Origin: Collimonas sp. UBA1456
Lineage (GTDB): Bacteria > Pseudomonadota > Gammaproteobacteria > Burkholderiales > Burkholderiaceae_D
Direction of reading: 5' to 3'
Length of the DNA: 24,426 bases
Assembly: GCA_002325825.1 (NCBI GenBank)
Contig: DCSW01000054.1
Coordinates: 1-24,426, forward strand
Shown: piece after piece, positions 24,036-24,426 of the stretch
How the letters are laid out: each line of letters begins with the position of its first letter
Position numbering within the stretch: position 1 is the first letter of the stretch
The notes under the pieces: model-generated
Told to the model about the DNA's origin: nothing
The model's input: only the letters and a program-made list of their open reading frames with translations
The model's database searches: none
Translations under genes and position numbers: made by a program

Positions 24036-24426
24036 GGGACGTTCTAATTTTGGTGAAGATGCAGTCCAAATAAACAATAGGATAAATTGGATCGAGCGGA
24101 CGTGATTGCCAATGGGTGATTTGCTCTAGCACCTGGTCTGCCACCCTGGAAATCAGGGTAGCAGACACATCAGCATCGTCATCGTATATTTCCTTGGAGG
24201 TTTGCACGATTCCACGCGTGGATAAGCCCTTGCCATACAACGTCAGGATTTGGTCATCCTTGCAGGTAAGTCTAGTCTGATGCTTACGCACCAGTTGCGG
24301 CTCGAAACTGACATCGCAGTGGCGTGGTGTCAGTATTTCTACCTCGACATGCGTGCCCTTGATTCGTTTTGGCGTGTTGCCATTGCGGCTACTGCCGAGT
24401 GCGCTCTTGTTTGCACCATTCTTGTC
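24036..24426 (-). mobile_element. IS256/Mutator-family transposase fragment (runs off window)
   Basis: Entering from the right edge on the minus strand, one open frame reads SALGSSRNGNTPKRIKGTHV, FEPQLVRKHQTRLTCKDDQI, LTLYGKGLSTRGIVQTSKEI, ATLISRVADQVLEQITHWQS and PLDPIYPIVYLDCIFTKIR. This is the N-terminal third to half of an IS256-type transposase, up to the first catalytic Asp (YLDC). After KIR near 24040 family similarity stops, so the 3' part is deleted. There is no stop inside the visible part, so its decay may be recent. The 5' end lies outside the window. Confidence 0.9.

Noticed and set aside
1..24426. CRISPR arrays, tRNA and rRNA genes, riboswitches, retrons or toxin-antitoxin pairs
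   Set aside because: No regularly spaced direct repeats, tRNA-like cloverleaf or conserved rRNA blocks were noticed, and no ORF resembles Cas, reverse transcriptase or toxin families. Reading by eye could miss a divergent small RNA.

Overview
The window looks like a piece of chromosome from a betaproteobacterium of the order Burkholderiales, most likely near Oxalobacteraceae (Herbaspirillum/Collimonas type). This rests on recalled protein similarity and gene order (ubiE followed by a Tim44-like gene; yebC-purD-hemF-nadD-rsfS-rlmH-maf-rng; dnaE next to msbA and LPS glycosyltransferases); no search was run. Full-length housekeeping genes alternate with genes broken by stops, frameshifts and internal deletions. 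That mix fits a genome in an early to middle stage of reduction, such as a recently host-restricted symbiont. The lifestyle is inference.

Layout. Positions 98-4267 hold the wreck of a 2-aminoethylphosphonate (AEP) catabolic cluster: phnW (minus), then phnA, phnY, an HD-domain phosphonate oxygenase and an FAD-dependent aminophosphonate oxidoreductase (plus). None is intact. A perfect 26-bp inverted repeat (1237-1290) lies in the gap between phnW and phnA. Next come an intact ubiE (4367-5101), a broken Tim44-like gene (5117-about 5950) that runs directly into the truncated 3' end of an inverted yjgR/DUF853 ATPase pseudogene (to 6846), and a broken yebC (6960-7492).

Positions 7504-13842 are a compact plus-strand housekeeping run: purD (purines), hemF (heme), nadD (NAD), rsfS and rlmH (ribosome), a damaged maf and an intact rng (RNase G). 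The maf gene has a frameshift at or near a run of six A and a premature stop; its ancestral stop overlapped the rng start by four bases. Positions 13917-18872 form an envelope block: a broken family 8 LPS glycosyltransferase, two intact convergent family 9 (heptosyltransferase-type) glycosyltransferases whose ends overlap by 26 bp, and msbA. dnaE (18997-22464, minus) is complete with all catalytic residues and is divergent from trhO (22571-23461). The right end (23482-24426) is junk: a possible flavodoxin tail, an IS21-type istA remnant and an IS256-type transposase fragment running off the window edge.

The intact genes cover replication, RNA processing, ribosome maturation, cofactor and purine synthesis and lipid A/LPS export. 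The broken ones cover phosphonate use, outer-core LPS decoration, accessory regulation and mobile DNA. I did not find a convincing undescribed system. The most unusual items are the collapsed phosphonate cluster with its phnA/phnY scar, the palindrome inside that cluster, and the state of maf. No tRNA, rRNA or CRISPR array was recognised.
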